A stretch of DNA of 11,595 bases from Candidatus Staskawiczbacteria bacterium (GCA_903913175.1 CAIWKF010000025.1:1-11595), one strand, 5' to 3'. Positions 1 to 6,524 are shown, counted from the first letter of the stretch. Notes: generated by a model from the letters alone, not told the origin. Program-made: numbers and translations.

Positions 1-20
1 AATAATTACATACAATTAAA

Positions 21-407
21 ATGTCAGTAGCAGAAAAAAAACCAGTGGTTAAGAAAACAAAAAAATCAGGAGATGGAGTTGAAATATCAACAGAAGCTGT
101 TGGTTTACAAAAACTCAGAATTAAATTAAGAGCTTATGATCATAAAATCATTGATAATTCTGCAAAGCAAATAATTGATATTGCAAATAGATTTGGAGTT
201 GAAGTAATTGGGCCAGTACCATTGCCAACAGAAATTTTAAAATATACAGTTAATAGATCAACTTTTGTACACAAAAATGCTAGAGAACAGTTTGAAATGC
301 GAGTTCACAAACGAGTGATTGATGTAATTAGTCCAAACGCAGAAATTATTGAAGCTTTAAGAGACTTAAATTTACCATCAGGTGTTGACATTGCAATAAA
401 AATTTAG
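21..407 (+). CDS. rpsJ: 30S ribosomal protein S10
   Basis: S10 sits in the head of the small subunit and, as NusE, links ribosomes to transcription antitermination. The conserved core runs from about residue 31 (KLRIKLRAYDHKIIDNSA) to the end, with the family motif GPVPLPTE near residues 64-71 and RSTFVHKNAREQFEMR near 79-94. At 128 residues it is longer than the usual 100-105 because of a lysine-rich N-terminal tail of about 28 residues. The ATG at 21 is the only candidate start; the next in-frame Met lies deep in the core. It ends with TAG followed in frame by TAA, a double stop. Only 20 nt of upstream sequence are visible, so the operon promoter cannot be assessed. Identity is certain; the function of the tail is unknown. 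Confidence 0.97.
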   Translation: MSVAEKKPVVKKTKKSGDGVEISTEAVGLQKLRIKLRAYDHKIIDNSAKQIIDIANRFGVEVIGPVPLPTEILKYTVNRSTFVHKNAREQFEMRVHKRVIDVISPNAEIIEALRDLNLPSGVDIAIKI

Positions 408-421
408 TAAGATTATAAATT

Positions 422-510
422 ATAAAAGAGCGATAGTTAAATTACTTGTGCCAGGTGGCGCAGGCTAACAACATTGCCGGAGACGGGCAATTACGCCCGC
501 TTTTATTTTT
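422..510 (+). promoter_or_regulatory. Candidate structured RNA or attenuator between rpsJ and rplC
   Basis: The segment 445-500 is about 62% G+C by hand count, far above its surroundings. By eye it can fold into three helices. P1 pairs 426-432 with 498-504. P2 is an 8-bp hairpin, 445-452 with 457-464, loop AGGU. P3 pairs 473-479 with 484-491, with one bulged G and a GAGA tetraloop of GNRA type. Positions 484-488 can instead pair with 495-499 (CGGGC/GCCCG, loop AAUUAC) directly before a T-rich run at 501-510, a terminator-like fold that excludes both P3 and P1. Such exclusive folds are typical of attenuators. I do not match it to a named RNA family. In E. coli the L4-controlled leader lies before rpsJ, not after it, so this position is atypical. 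Confidence covers a structured element; the mechanism is inferred. Confidence 0.6.
484..510 (+). terminator. Terminator-like hairpin inside the rpsJ-rplC leader
   Basis: A 5-bp all-GC stem (484-488 with 495-499) with a 6-nt loop is followed by one C and the T-rich run TTTTATTTTT at 501-510, ending 21 nt before the rplC start. The stem is short for an unconditional terminator, and full termination here would silence the rest of the cluster. A conditional or partial terminator controlled by the competing upstream hairpin is therefore the more sensible reading. This is structure by inspection only. Confidence 0.4.
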
Positions 511-531
511 CTTAAAATTCTATTTAAAAAA

Positions 532-1128
532 ATGAAATTTATACTAGGAAAAAAAATTGGAATGAGTCAGTTATTTGATAAAAATGGAAAAATGACTCCA
601 GTAACTTTGGTTACAGGTGGACCTTGTGTTGTTTTACAAGAAAAGACAAAAGAAAAAGATGGATATTTAGCTTTACAAATTGGATTTGAAAAATTGGAAA
701 AAAAGAACAAGATCAAGAAAACCATGAAAGGTAAAGAGTATAGACATATTGCAGAACAAAGAATAAAAACTAAAGAAGAATACAAAATTGGAGATGAAGT
801 TTTAGTTTCTGTATTCGCAGAAGGAGACAATATAAATGTTTCAGGAACCTCAAAAGGAAAAGGTTTTCAAGGTGGCGTGAAAAGACATGGTTTCCATGGA
901 AGAAATGCTACTCACGGAGTGAAACACGAACAAAGAACCATTGGTTCAACTGGTTGTAGGTTTCCACAGCATGTTATTAAAGGAAGGAAAATGCCAGGAA
1001 GAATGGGATTTGAAAGAATTACAGTTAAAAATTTAACAGTTATGAAGGTTGATGCAGAAAATAATTTATTGGTTATTAAAGGTGCAGTACCAGGAAGAAA
1101 CGGTACATTATTAGAAATAAGAGGTTAA
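532..1128 (+). CDS. rplC: 50S ribosomal protein L3
   Basis: L3 is an early large-subunit assembly protein that binds the 3' domain of 23S rRNA, with an extension reaching towards the peptidyl transferase centre. The start MKFILGKKIGMSQLFD is the standard L3 opening. The extension is seen at about residues 104-160 (SGTSKGKGFQGGVKRHGFHG, then GSTG and KGRKMPGRMG). The 198-residue length is slightly short of the usual 205-210. The glutamine that PrmB methylates in E. coli (after GSIG) aligns with Cys142, so that modification is not expected. There is no Shine-Dalgarno sequence before the ATG. The gene lies 21 nt after the candidate attenuator and 18 nt before rplD. Confidence 0.97.
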   Translation: MKFILGKKIGMSQLFDKNGKMTPVTLVTGGPCVVLQEKTKEKDGYLALQIGFEKLEKKNKIKKTMKGKEYRHIAEQRIKTKEEYKIGDEVLVSVFAEGDNINVSGTSKGKGFQGGVKRHGFHGRNATHGVKHEQRTIGSTGCRFPQHVIKGRKMPGRMGFERITVKNLTVMKVDAENNLLVIKGAVPGRNGTLLEIRG

Positions 1129-1146
1129 AAATTAAAATTTACAAAA

Positions 1147-1779
1147 ATGAAAGTCGATTTATATAATGGAAAAGGAGAAAAAACAGAGGAATCAATAACT
1201 TTACCAAAAGAGATTTTTGAAGTTGCTTTAAATGCTGACTTGGTTCACCAAGTTATGGTTACTTTAATGGCAAACAAAAGACAAGTTTCTGCTCATACAA
1301 AAAATAGAGGAGAAGTAAGAGGTGGTGGAAAAAAACCATGGAGACAAAAGGGAACAGGTAGAGCTAGACACGGATCCAGTAGATCTCCAATTTGGGTTGG
1401 TGGAGGAGTTACTCATGGTCCAAGAAACGAAAGAATTTTTGAAAAAGATTTACCTAAAAAAATGAGAAGAAAAGCTTTATTTATGGTTTTATCAGAAAAA
1501 GCAAAAAATGATTCTTTGATTGTTTTGGAAAACTTTATTTCAGAAGATGGAAAAACAAAAGAAGTTGCAAAAATTTTAAAAAAACTACCATCTAATGGAA
1601 ACACAGTTTTAGTGGCTTTACCAAAATATGATAAAAAAACTACACTTTCAGCTAGAAATATTGCCAAAACAAAAATTGACGACGCAAGAAATTTGAATGT
1701 GCTGGACCTTCTGAATTCTAAGTATTTACTTTTAACAAAAGACAGCATTAAGACAATAGAAGAAACCTTCATAAAATAA
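1147..1779 (+). CDS. rplD: 50S ribosomal protein L4
   Basis: L4 (L4/L1e family) binds domain I of 23S rRNA, and its long loop lines the exit tunnel constriction. That loop is plain at about residues 46-95: TKNRGEVRGGGKKPWRQKG, then GRARHGSSRSPIWVGGG and THGP. The 210 residues match the family. In E. coli L4 also represses its own operon by binding the S10 leader. That makes L4 a possible ligand for the structured element after rpsJ, although nothing in the sequence proves it. The start is preceded by A/T-rich sequence; a GAGG lies 22 nt upstream, inside the end of rplC, too far to act as a normal ribosome binding site. Confidence 0.97.
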   Translation: MKVDLYNGKGEKTEESITLPKEIFEVALNADLVHQVMVTLMANKRQVSAHTKNRGEVRGGGKKPWRQKGTGRARHGSSRSPIWVGGGVTHGPRNERIFEKDLPKKMRRKALFMVLSEKAKNDSLIVLENFISEDGKTKEVAKILKKLPSNGNTVLVALPKYDKKTTLSARNIAKTKIDDARNLNVLDLLNSKYLLLTKDSIKTIEETFIK

Positions 1780-1793
1780 TATAAAATAAAGAT

Positions 1794-2228
1794 ATGGCCT
1801 TATTAGATTTTTTAAAAAATAAAGAAAGCGCAGAAAAATCCAAACAAAATAAAACAGTTAAAAAAACTGTAAATACTTCTGTTGCAGAAAAAGCTGGCGT
1901 TGTTACTGTAGAGAAAAAGCCTCATATTACAGAAGCTTCCCGCAGTAAAAGCAAATTCTCTTATAACATTATTAGAGAACCTCACATTTCAGAAAAAGCT
2001 AGTACTTTAACTGAGTTAAATCAATATACTTTTAAAGTAACACCAGGTACAAACAAAAGTGAGATTAAAAAAGCTGTAGAAGGAACTTACGGAGTTAAGG
2101 TTTTGTCTGTAAATATTATAAAAATACCAAATAAAAAGAGAAGAGTAGGTAGAACTAAAGGATTTAAAAAAGGGTATACAAAAGCTGTGCTTAAATTAAA
2201 ACAAGGAGATAAAATTGAAATATTATAA
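1794..2228 (+). CDS. rplW: 50S ribosomal protein L23 with long N-terminal extension
   Basis: L23 sits at the tunnel exit and docks trigger factor, SRP and SecY. The family core starts near residue 58 (YNIIREPHISEKAS) and runs through YTFKV, IKKAVEGTYGVKVLSVNI and a basic loop KKRRVGRTKGFKKGYTKA to the end. About 57 residues precede it, opening MALLDFLKNKE and then rich in Lys, Thr and Ala, which takes the protein to 144 residues against the usual 95-100. PHITEAS at 43-49 in the extension resembles PHISEKAS at 63-70 in the core, at DNA level too, so a small internal duplication is possible. No Met within the extension offers a shorter start. Similar extensions are known to me from Parcubacteria. 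Confidence 0.95.
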   Translation: MALLDFLKNKESAEKSKQNKTVKKTVNTSVAEKAGVVTVEKKPHITEASRSKSKFSYNIIREPHISEKASTLTELNQYTFKVTPGTNKSEIKKAVEGTYGVKVLSVNIIKIPNKKRRVGRTKGFKKGYTKAVLKLKQGDKIEIL

Positions 2229-2246
2229 TAAAATAGCGTAAACTAT

Positions 2247-3074
2247 ATGAAAATATATAAACCAACAACACCAGCAAGAAGGGGAATGACCGGAATAGAT
2301 TTTTCATTACTTTCTAAAAAGAAAGCTGAAAAAAGCCTTTTAGTTTCATGGAAAAGATGTGTTGGAAGATCAAAGGCTTCAGGGAGAATTACAACAAGAC
2401 ATAAAGGTGGCGGAGTAAAAAAACTTTACAGAATTATTGAATTTGCTCAAACAAGAATTGATGCACCAGCTAAAGTTATTGCTTTAGAGTATGATCCAAA
2501 TAGAACAGCTTTTATTGCTTTATTGGAATATAATGACAAACAACGACAATACATTTTAGCACCACAAAATTTAAAAATTGGAGATGAAGTGGTTTTTGCA
2601 GAAAATGCTGTTATAACTGCTGGAAATAGAATTAAATTAAAAAATATACCAGTAGGAACAAATGTCTTTAATATAGAGCTTGAGCCAGGAAAAGGAGGAA
2701 AAATGGTGCGTTCTGCGGGTTCTTCTGCACAAGTTTTAGCTCACGAAGAAGGTTATGTAAACCTAAAAATGCCCTCAACAGAAGTTAGAAAAGTGCCAAG
2801 TGAATGTTTTGCTACTATTGGAATGGCCTCAAATCCTGAAAATAGATATTATAGAGTTGGTAAAGCTGGAAAGTCTAGATTAAAAGGAAGAAGGCCACAT
2901 GTTAGAGGAACTGCCATGAACCCAGTTGACCATCCACATGGTGGAGGAGAAGGGAGACAGCCAATTGGACTTAAATATCCAAAAACACCACAAGGCAAAC
3001 ATGCATTAGGAGTCAAAACAAGAAATCCAAGAAAATGGTCAGGTAAATTAATCGTTCAAAGAAGAAAAAAATAA
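2247..3074 (+). CDS. rplB: 50S ribosomal protein L2
   Basis: L2 is a primary 23S rRNA binder needed for subunit association and peptidyl transferase function. The 275-residue length is normal. The N-terminal KPTTPARRGMTGIDFS and RHKGGGVKKLYR near residue 52 are standard. The C-terminal signature MNPVDHPHGGGEGR lies at 224-237, with His229 at the same number as the functionally important His229 of E. coli. The end is the usual basic stretch (KLIVQRRKK). The OB-like and SH3-like domains appear intact, including RSAGSSAQVLAHEEGYV at about 155-171. The gene starts 18 nt after rplW with no Shine-Dalgarno sequence. Confidence 0.98.
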   Translation: MKIYKPTTPARRGMTGIDFSLLSKKKAEKSLLVSWKRCVGRSKASGRITTRHKGGGVKKLYRIIEFAQTRIDAPAKVIALEYDPNRTAFIALLEYNDKQRQYILAPQNLKIGDEVVFAENAVITAGNRIKLKNIPVGTNVFNIELEPGKGGKMVRSAGSSAQVLAHEEGYVNLKMPSTEVRKVPSECFATIGMASNPENRYYRVGKAGKSRLKGRRPHVRGTAMNPVDHPHGGGEGRQPIGLKYPKTPQGKHALGVKTRNPRKWSGKLIVQRRKK

Positions 3075-3104
3075 TTTCTAATTTAAAATTTATTATTTAA
3101 TATT

Positions 3105-3437
3105 ATGTCAAGAAGTCTTAAAAAGGGTCCATATGTTGACCCAAGGTTAATGGAAAAACTCTCCAAAGTAATAAAAGGAGATAAAGTTATCATTAAAACT
3201 TGGGCTAGGTATTCTACAATCTCTCCAGAAATGGTTGGCTATACTTTTGGGGTACATAATGGGAAAGAATTTGTGGCAGTGCTTGTTTCAGAAGATATGG
3301 TTGGCCACAAGCTTGGAGAATTTTCACCAACAACAAAATTTATTAGGCATGGAGGTAAAATGCAAAGAGAGCAAGAACAAGGGGCTGACGCAAAAGCTGC
3401 TCCAGCAGTTGTTTCAAAAACAGAACCAAAAAAATAA
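3105..3437 (+). CDS. rpsS: 30S ribosomal protein S19 with Ala/Lys-rich tail
   Basis: S19 forms a complex with S13 in the 30S head and contacts the A site and the large subunit. MSRSLKKGPYVD at the start and VGHKLGEFSPTTKFIRHGG at 66-84 are family signatures. The core ends near residue 88. A tail of about 22 residues follows (QEQGADAKAAPAVVSKTEPKK), giving 110 residues against the usual 90-93. In most bacteria rplV follows directly; here an unrelated gene starts 8 nt after the stop, so this is the last ribosomal gene before the insertion. Confidence 0.97.
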   Translation: MSRSLKKGPYVDPRLMEKLSKVIKGDKVIIKTWARYSTISPEMVGYTFGVHNGKEFVAVLVSEDMVGHKLGEFSPTTKFIRHGGKMQREQEQGADAKAAPAVVSKTEPKK

Positions 3438-3445
3438 TTTGAATT

Positions 3446-4045
3446 ATGAAAAAAGCTATACTTATTACAATTATTGTTCTAATATTGGTTATATCTGGAG
3501 GCGTTACTGTTTATGCGAATAAAGATTCAGAAATTTTTGATACATTATTTCCTGAAAATATTAAAGCAGAAAGATACATTAAAAGAATAGAGAGGCTGTT
3601 TCCTGAAAAAATTGGTGATTATGAAATTTATATTTATGGGGGGTCTGATAATAAAATACGTAACCAAAATGAATGCGAGAATCTTCCCGGAGCTGAGGTT
3701 TGTTTAACCGAATTAACCGCAGAATACCGTCAAAATAATGGTAACAATATTGTGTTTGTAATAATTTCTAAAATAACTAAAGATAAAGAAGCATATTTGA
3801 AATTTTTAAAAGAAAATTCTTTTCAATCCGTACTTAACAACTATAAGGTTATGAGGCTAGAAAAACACGAAATTTATTGGTTGCCAGCATCTGATAAAAT
3901 TGATTCTATCGGGACTCAAGAAGGAACATTTGTAAAAAATGACGGTGGTGGGGAAAGCTATAATTACGCTAGTTTAGCGACAGGAGATAATATTGTAACA
4001 CAATATTTTATAAAAAATTATCCGCCAATAGCAGAAAATAAATAA
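3446..4045 (+). CDS. Hypothetical secreted or membrane-anchored protein inserted between rpsS and rplV
   Basis: I do not recognise this 199-residue protein. Two lysines are followed by a hydrophobic segment at about 4-22 and VYA ending at residue 24, where V-x-A fits signal peptidase I. It could equally be an uncleaved anchor, with residues 25-199 outside the membrane either way. The exported part is mixed alpha/beta in look, with IGDYEIYIYGG near 56-66, Cys77 and Cys86 (C-X8-C, a possible disulfide), a hydrophobic strand NIVFVIISKI and a glycine-rich stretch DGGGESYNYA. I see no catalytic motif. Spacing is 8 nt from rpsS and 13 nt to rplV, so it is probably co-transcribed. Two of its six Arg codons are CGT, whereas AGA dominates in most of the neighbouring ribosomal genes; that could mean weaker codon selection or later acquisition. 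Confidence 0.85.
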   Translation: MKKAILITIIVLILVISGGVTVYANKDSEIFDTLFPENIKAERYIKRIERLFPEKIGDYEIYIYGGSDNKIRNQNECENLPGAEVCLTELTAEYRQNNGNNIVFVIISKITKDKEAYLKFLKENSFQSVLNNYKVMRLEKHEIYWLPASDKIDSIGTQEGTFVKNDGGGESYNYASLATGDNIVTQYFIKNYPPIAENK

Positions 4046-4058
4046 TTAAATTACAATT

Positions 4059-4577
4059 ATGCAAGTAAAAGCAATATTAAGATATTTAAGAATAGCGCCA
4101 AGAAAAACCAGAGATGTGGTTGATTTGATAAGAAATAAAAAAGCAGTAGATGCTCAAACCATTCTTTCTTTTACTGTAAGAAAATCAGCACCAATGATTT
4201 TAAGGCTTTTAAATTCGGCCATTGCTTCTGCAGAAAATACTTATAAGTTGAATAAAGAAGATCTAATTGTTTTGCGCGCTTTTGTTGATGAAGGCCCAAG
4301 ATTAAAAAGATCATTTCCAATGTCCAGAGGTAGAGCTTATCCAATTGAAAAAAGGGTTTCTCATATTACTATTATTTTAAGTGATGGAAAAGAAGTAGAA
4401 AATACTGGAATAACAGAAGTAAAAGCTAAAAAAGCTGAAGAAGTAAAAGTACCTGCTCGCAGTGCTACAGGCGTTGCAGGCGGGAAAAAAGTTACAAAAA
4501 CAAAGGCTGTAAAAAAACCTGCTCGTGTTGCTACAAGTGCTGCTGGCGGGGTTAAAAAAGTAATAAGAAAAAAATAA
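4059..4577 (+). CDS. rplV: 50S ribosomal protein L22 with duplicated basic tail
   Basis: L22 reaches with a beta hairpin into the exit tunnel opposite L4. The core is residues 1 to about 115: LRYLRIAPRKTRDVVDLIR at the start, then NSAIASAENTY, and the hairpin/C-terminal signature GRAYPIEKRVSHITIIL at 91-107. After the core comes a tail of about 55 residues rich in Ala, Lys and Val, taking the protein to 172 residues against about 110. Within the tail a 22-residue unit is repeated (PARSATGVAGG at 132-142 and PARVATSAAGG at 154-164). The stop is 2 nt before rpsC, which suggests translational coupling. Confidence 0.96.
   Translation: MQVKAILRYLRIAPRKTRDVVDLIRNKKAVDAQTILSFTVRKSAPMILRLLNSAIASAENTYKLNKEDLIVLRAFVDEGPRLKRSFPMSRGRAYPIEKRVSHITIILSDGKEVENTGITEVKAKKAEEVKVPARSATGVAGGKKVTKTKAVKKPARVATSAAGGVKKVIRKK
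4451..4562 (+). repeat. In-frame 66-nt tandem duplication in the rplV tail
   Basis: Two similar DNA segments begin with ACCTGCTCG at 4451 and ACCTGCTCG at 4517, a period of 66 nt or 22 codons. Each encodes PAR-x-AT-x-x-AGG followed by a lysine cluster. The second copy has diverged at several third positions and a few residues, so the duplication is not recent. It lies wholly in the C-terminal tail of L22, outside the conserved core. Confidence 0.6.
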
Positions 4578-4579
4578 TT

Positions 4580-5257
4580 ATGTCACATAAAGTTCATCCA
4601 AAATCATTTAGAATTAAAGGAACAGAAGATTGGAATATCAGGGGTTTTTATGGAAAACAAATGCCACAATACTTGGAAGAAGATTTTTTAATAAAAGATT
4701 TTTTAAGAAAAGCTTTATATGAAGCTTCTATTGCTTCAATTGAAATTGAACATTCAGCAAATAGGATAAATATTATTATTGATTCTGCAAGACCTGGTTT
4801 AATAATTGGTCGTGGAGGAGATGGGGTTTTAAAACTAAAAGAAACTATTGAAAAGAAAATTCAACTTAGGAAAAAAGCTTATAATAATTTAAAAGAAACT
4901 AAAGCTAAGAGAGAACTTAAAATTGAGATAAGAGAAGTAAAAAATCCATGGACCTCTGCATTATTGCTTGCACAGTGGGCAGCTCAACAAATTGAAAAAA
5001 GAACACCTTTCAGACAGGTTATGAAAAGATCTTTAGAAAGAGTTATGGAAAATAAAGAAATAAAAGGTGTAAGAATTGAAGTTTCAGGAAGGTTAAATGG
5101 AGTAGAAATTGCAAGAAGAGAATGGCTTAGTCAAGGAAGACTTCCACGAAACACAATAAGAGCTGATATTGATTATGGAAATTGGGAAGCAATGTGTACT
5201 TATGGAAAAATTGGAATAAAAGTGTGGATATATAAAGGAGATAAATTTGATAAATAA
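4580..5257 (+). CDS. rpsC: 30S ribosomal protein S3
   Basis: S3 lies at the mRNA entry channel, where with S4 and S5 it helps unwind mRNA. MSHKVHPKSFRI opens the protein. A type II KH domain carries the GXXG-type loop in RPGLIIGRGGDG at 71-82. The C-terminal domain has VSGRLNGVEIARREW at 168-182 and ends TYGKIGIKVWIYKGD. In the helicase-linked helix, E. coli Arg131, Arg132 and Lys135 align with Arg145, Gln146 and Lys149 by eye, so one of the three basic residues is changed. The length of 225 is normal. It starts 2 nt after rplV and ends 5 nt before rplP. Confidence 0.97.
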   Translation: MSHKVHPKSFRIKGTEDWNIRGFYGKQMPQYLEEDFLIKDFLRKALYEASIASIEIEHSANRINIIIDSARPGLIIGRGGDGVLKLKETIEKKIQLRKKAYNNLKETKAKRELKIEIREVKNPWTSALLLAQWAAQQIEKRTPFRQVMKRSLERVMENKEIKGVRIEVSGRLNGVEIARREWLSQGRLPRNTIRADIDYGNWEAMCTYGKIGIKVWIYKGDKFDK

Positions 5258-5262
5258 AAAAT

Positions 5263-5679
5263 ATGAGTATATTAATGCCAAAAAAAGTTAAACACAGAAA
5301 GTGGTTTAAAGGAAAGTCTAAAGGAGTTGAAACTAGAGCAACAGAATTAAATTTTGGTAGTTTTGGATTAAAATCAATGGAAACAAAATGGGTGACCGCA
5401 AGGCAGCTTGAGGCAGCTCGTAGAAATATAATTAGATATTTGAAAAAAGGAGGGAAGTTATGGATGAGAGTTTTCCCAGACAAGCCAGTAACATCAAAAG
5501 GCCCAGAAGTTCCGTTGGGCGGAGGAAAAGGAGCTGTAGATCATTATGCCTTTGCTGTAAAACCAGGAAGAATAATTTTTGAACTTGATGGAGTTAAAGA
5601 AGAAATTGCCAGAGAAGCTTTTAGAGGTGCGGCTATAAAATTACCAGTAAAAACCAAATTTATTAAAAGAGGGGAATAA
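5263..5679 (+). CDS. rplP: 50S ribosomal protein L16
   Basis: L16 binds the central protuberance base and helps place tRNAs at the peptidyl transferase centre. The normal family start (MLMPKRVKYRK type) corresponds to the Met at residue 5, so the ATG at 5263 adds four residues; the ATG at 5275 is a plausible alternative. FGSFGLKS at 31-38, TARQLEAARR, LWMRVFPDKPVTSKGPEV at 67-83 and the C-terminal AREAFRGAAIKLPVKTKF are signatures. The Arg hydroxylated in E. coli L16 (Arg81) aligns with Pro84 (codon CCG at 5512). The length of 138 is normal. A 40-nt gap follows, longer than most others in this stretch. Confidence 0.97.
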   Translation: MSILMPKKVKHRKWFKGKSKGVETRATELNFGSFGLKSMETKWVTARQLEAARRNIIRYLKKGGKLWMRVFPDKPVTSKGPEVPLGGGKGAVDHYAFAVKPGRIIFELDGVKEEIAREAFRGAAIKLPVKTKFIKRGE

Positions 5680-5682
5680 GGC

Positions 5683-5711
5683 TTGAAAAATATTAGAAAA
5701 TAGTGTAAAAT
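5683..5711 (+). promoter_or_regulatory. Candidate internal promoter before rpmC
   Basis: TTGAAA at 5683-5688 and TAAAAT at 5706-5711 each match the vegetative sigma factor consensus at five of six positions and are exactly 17 nt apart, with TG just before the -10 box. Transcription would start near 5718, within a few bases of the rpmC ATG at 5720, giving a leaderless or almost leaderless mRNA. The gap is one of the longer ones in the cluster. In DNA this AT-rich such pairs occur by chance, so this is tentative. Confidence 0.35.
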
Positions 5712-5719
5712 AATAAATT

Positions 5720-5905
5720 ATGAAAGTAATAGAATTAAGAAAAAAAGATAAAAAAGAATTGGAAAAATTAGCAATTGACTTAAACAAAAAGTTAAGTGAT
5801 TTACGATTGAAATTTCATTCAAGTAAATTGAAAAATGTAAAAGAAGTTGGACAAATTAAAAAACAAATTGCTAGAATATTAACTATTTTAAGAGAAGTAA
5901 AATAA
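5720..5905 (+). CDS. rpmC: 50S ribosomal protein L29
   Basis: L29 is a two-helix protein at the tunnel exit next to L23. The sequence opens MKVIELRKKDKKELEKL and continues with LSDLRLKFHSSKLKNV and QIKKQIARILTILRE, the standard antiparallel coiled-coil pattern. It has 61 residues, normal for the family. It follows rplP by 40 nt and precedes rpsQ by 4 nt, the canonical L16-L29-S17 order. Confidence 0.95.
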   Translation: MKVIELRKKDKKELEKLAIDLNKKLSDLRLKFHSSKLKNVKEVGQIKKQIARILTILREVK

Positions 5906-5909
5906 AAGT

Positions 5910-6143
5910 ATGGCTAAGAAAAAATTACAAGGTATTATTGTTTCAACTAAAATGCAGAAAACTGTAGTTGTTGAAGTTGAAAGTATTAAAGAACACCCAA
6001 AATATAAAAGAAGGTTTAAAATACACAAAAAATTTAAAGCTCATAACGAAAATCCAGAAATTAAAGATGGAGATAATGTAATTATTGAAGAGTGTGCTCC
6101 AATTAGTAAAGATAAATGCTGGAAAGTAATAAGTAAAATATAA
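5910..6143 (+). CDS. rpsQ: 30S ribosomal protein S17
   Basis: S17 is an OB-fold protein that binds helices 7 and 11 of 16S rRNA early in 30S assembly. LQGIIVSTKMQKTVVVEV at 6-23, the basic loop HPKYKRRFKIHKKFKAH at 29-45 and the closing DGDNVIIEECAPISKDKCWKV are diagnostic. At 77 residues it is a minimal version, without the C-terminal tail found in many bacteria. Gaps on both sides are 4 nt. Confidence 0.96.
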   Translation: MAKKKLQGIIVSTKMQKTVVVEVESIKEHPKYKRRFKIHKKFKAHNENPEIKDGDNVIIEECAPISKDKCWKVISKI

Positions 6144-6147
6144 AAAT

Positions 6148-6516
6148 ATGATACAACCAAGATCAATGTTAAAAGTGGCTGACAATAGTGGAGCTAAAAT
6201 TATCCAGTGTTTTAATGTGCTTGGTGGAACAAGAAGAAGATACGCTCAATTAGGAGATATTATTGTAGCAACAGTTAAAAAAGCTGAACCAAGAAAATTA
6301 GTAAAAAAACATGATAAAGTAAAAGCAGTTATTATAAGACAAAGAAAAGAATTTAAAAGAGCTGATGGTTCTTATATAAGATTTGATGACAATGCAGTAG
6401 TTATTTTAGGAGAAGGTAAAATGCCAAAAGGTACTAGAATTTTAGGGCCTATGGCAAAAGAATTGAAAGAAAAGGGCTTTATAGATATTGCAATGATGGC
6501 AAAAGAATTACTATAA
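6148..6516 (+). CDS. rplN: 50S ribosomal protein L14
   Basis: L14 lies at the subunit interface beside L19 and contacts 16S rRNA; it is also the docking site for the silencing factor RsfS. The opening MIQPRSMLKVADNSGAKIIQ and the middle stretch VKAVIIRQRKEFKRADGSYI, followed by FDDNAVVI, are highly conserved. The C-terminal GTRILGPMAKELKEKGF fits as well. The 122-residue length is exactly the usual one. I see nothing odd. It lies 4 nt after rpsQ and 8 nt before rplX. Confidence 0.98.
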   Translation: MIQPRSMLKVADNSGAKIIQCFNVLGGTRRRYAQLGDIIVATVKKAEPRKLVKKHDKVKAVIIRQRKEFKRADGSYIRFDDNAVVILGEGKMPKGTRILGPMAKELKEKGFIDIAMMAKELL

Positions 6517-6524
6517 ATAAATAT

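Noticed and set aside
422..510. Twister ribozyme, other known riboswitch or tRNA after rpsJ
   Set aside because: GGCTAACA resembles part of twister, but the other conserved twister loops are missing. No acceptor stem or anticodon arm of a tRNA is present, and no riboswitch core that I know fits.
567..830. Open frame of 87 codons on the reverse strand within rplC
   Set aside because: It lies opposite a certain L3 gene, has no family features and is explained by the AT-rich codon pattern. The other reverse-strand frames (for example 1413-1772, 5127-5483 and 10085-10402) are rejected for the same reason.
3235..3522. Forward open frame overlapping rpsS and the hypothetical gene
   Set aside because: It is out of frame with S19 over a conserved region and its product looks like a shifted reading of S19; the two real genes explain the DNA.
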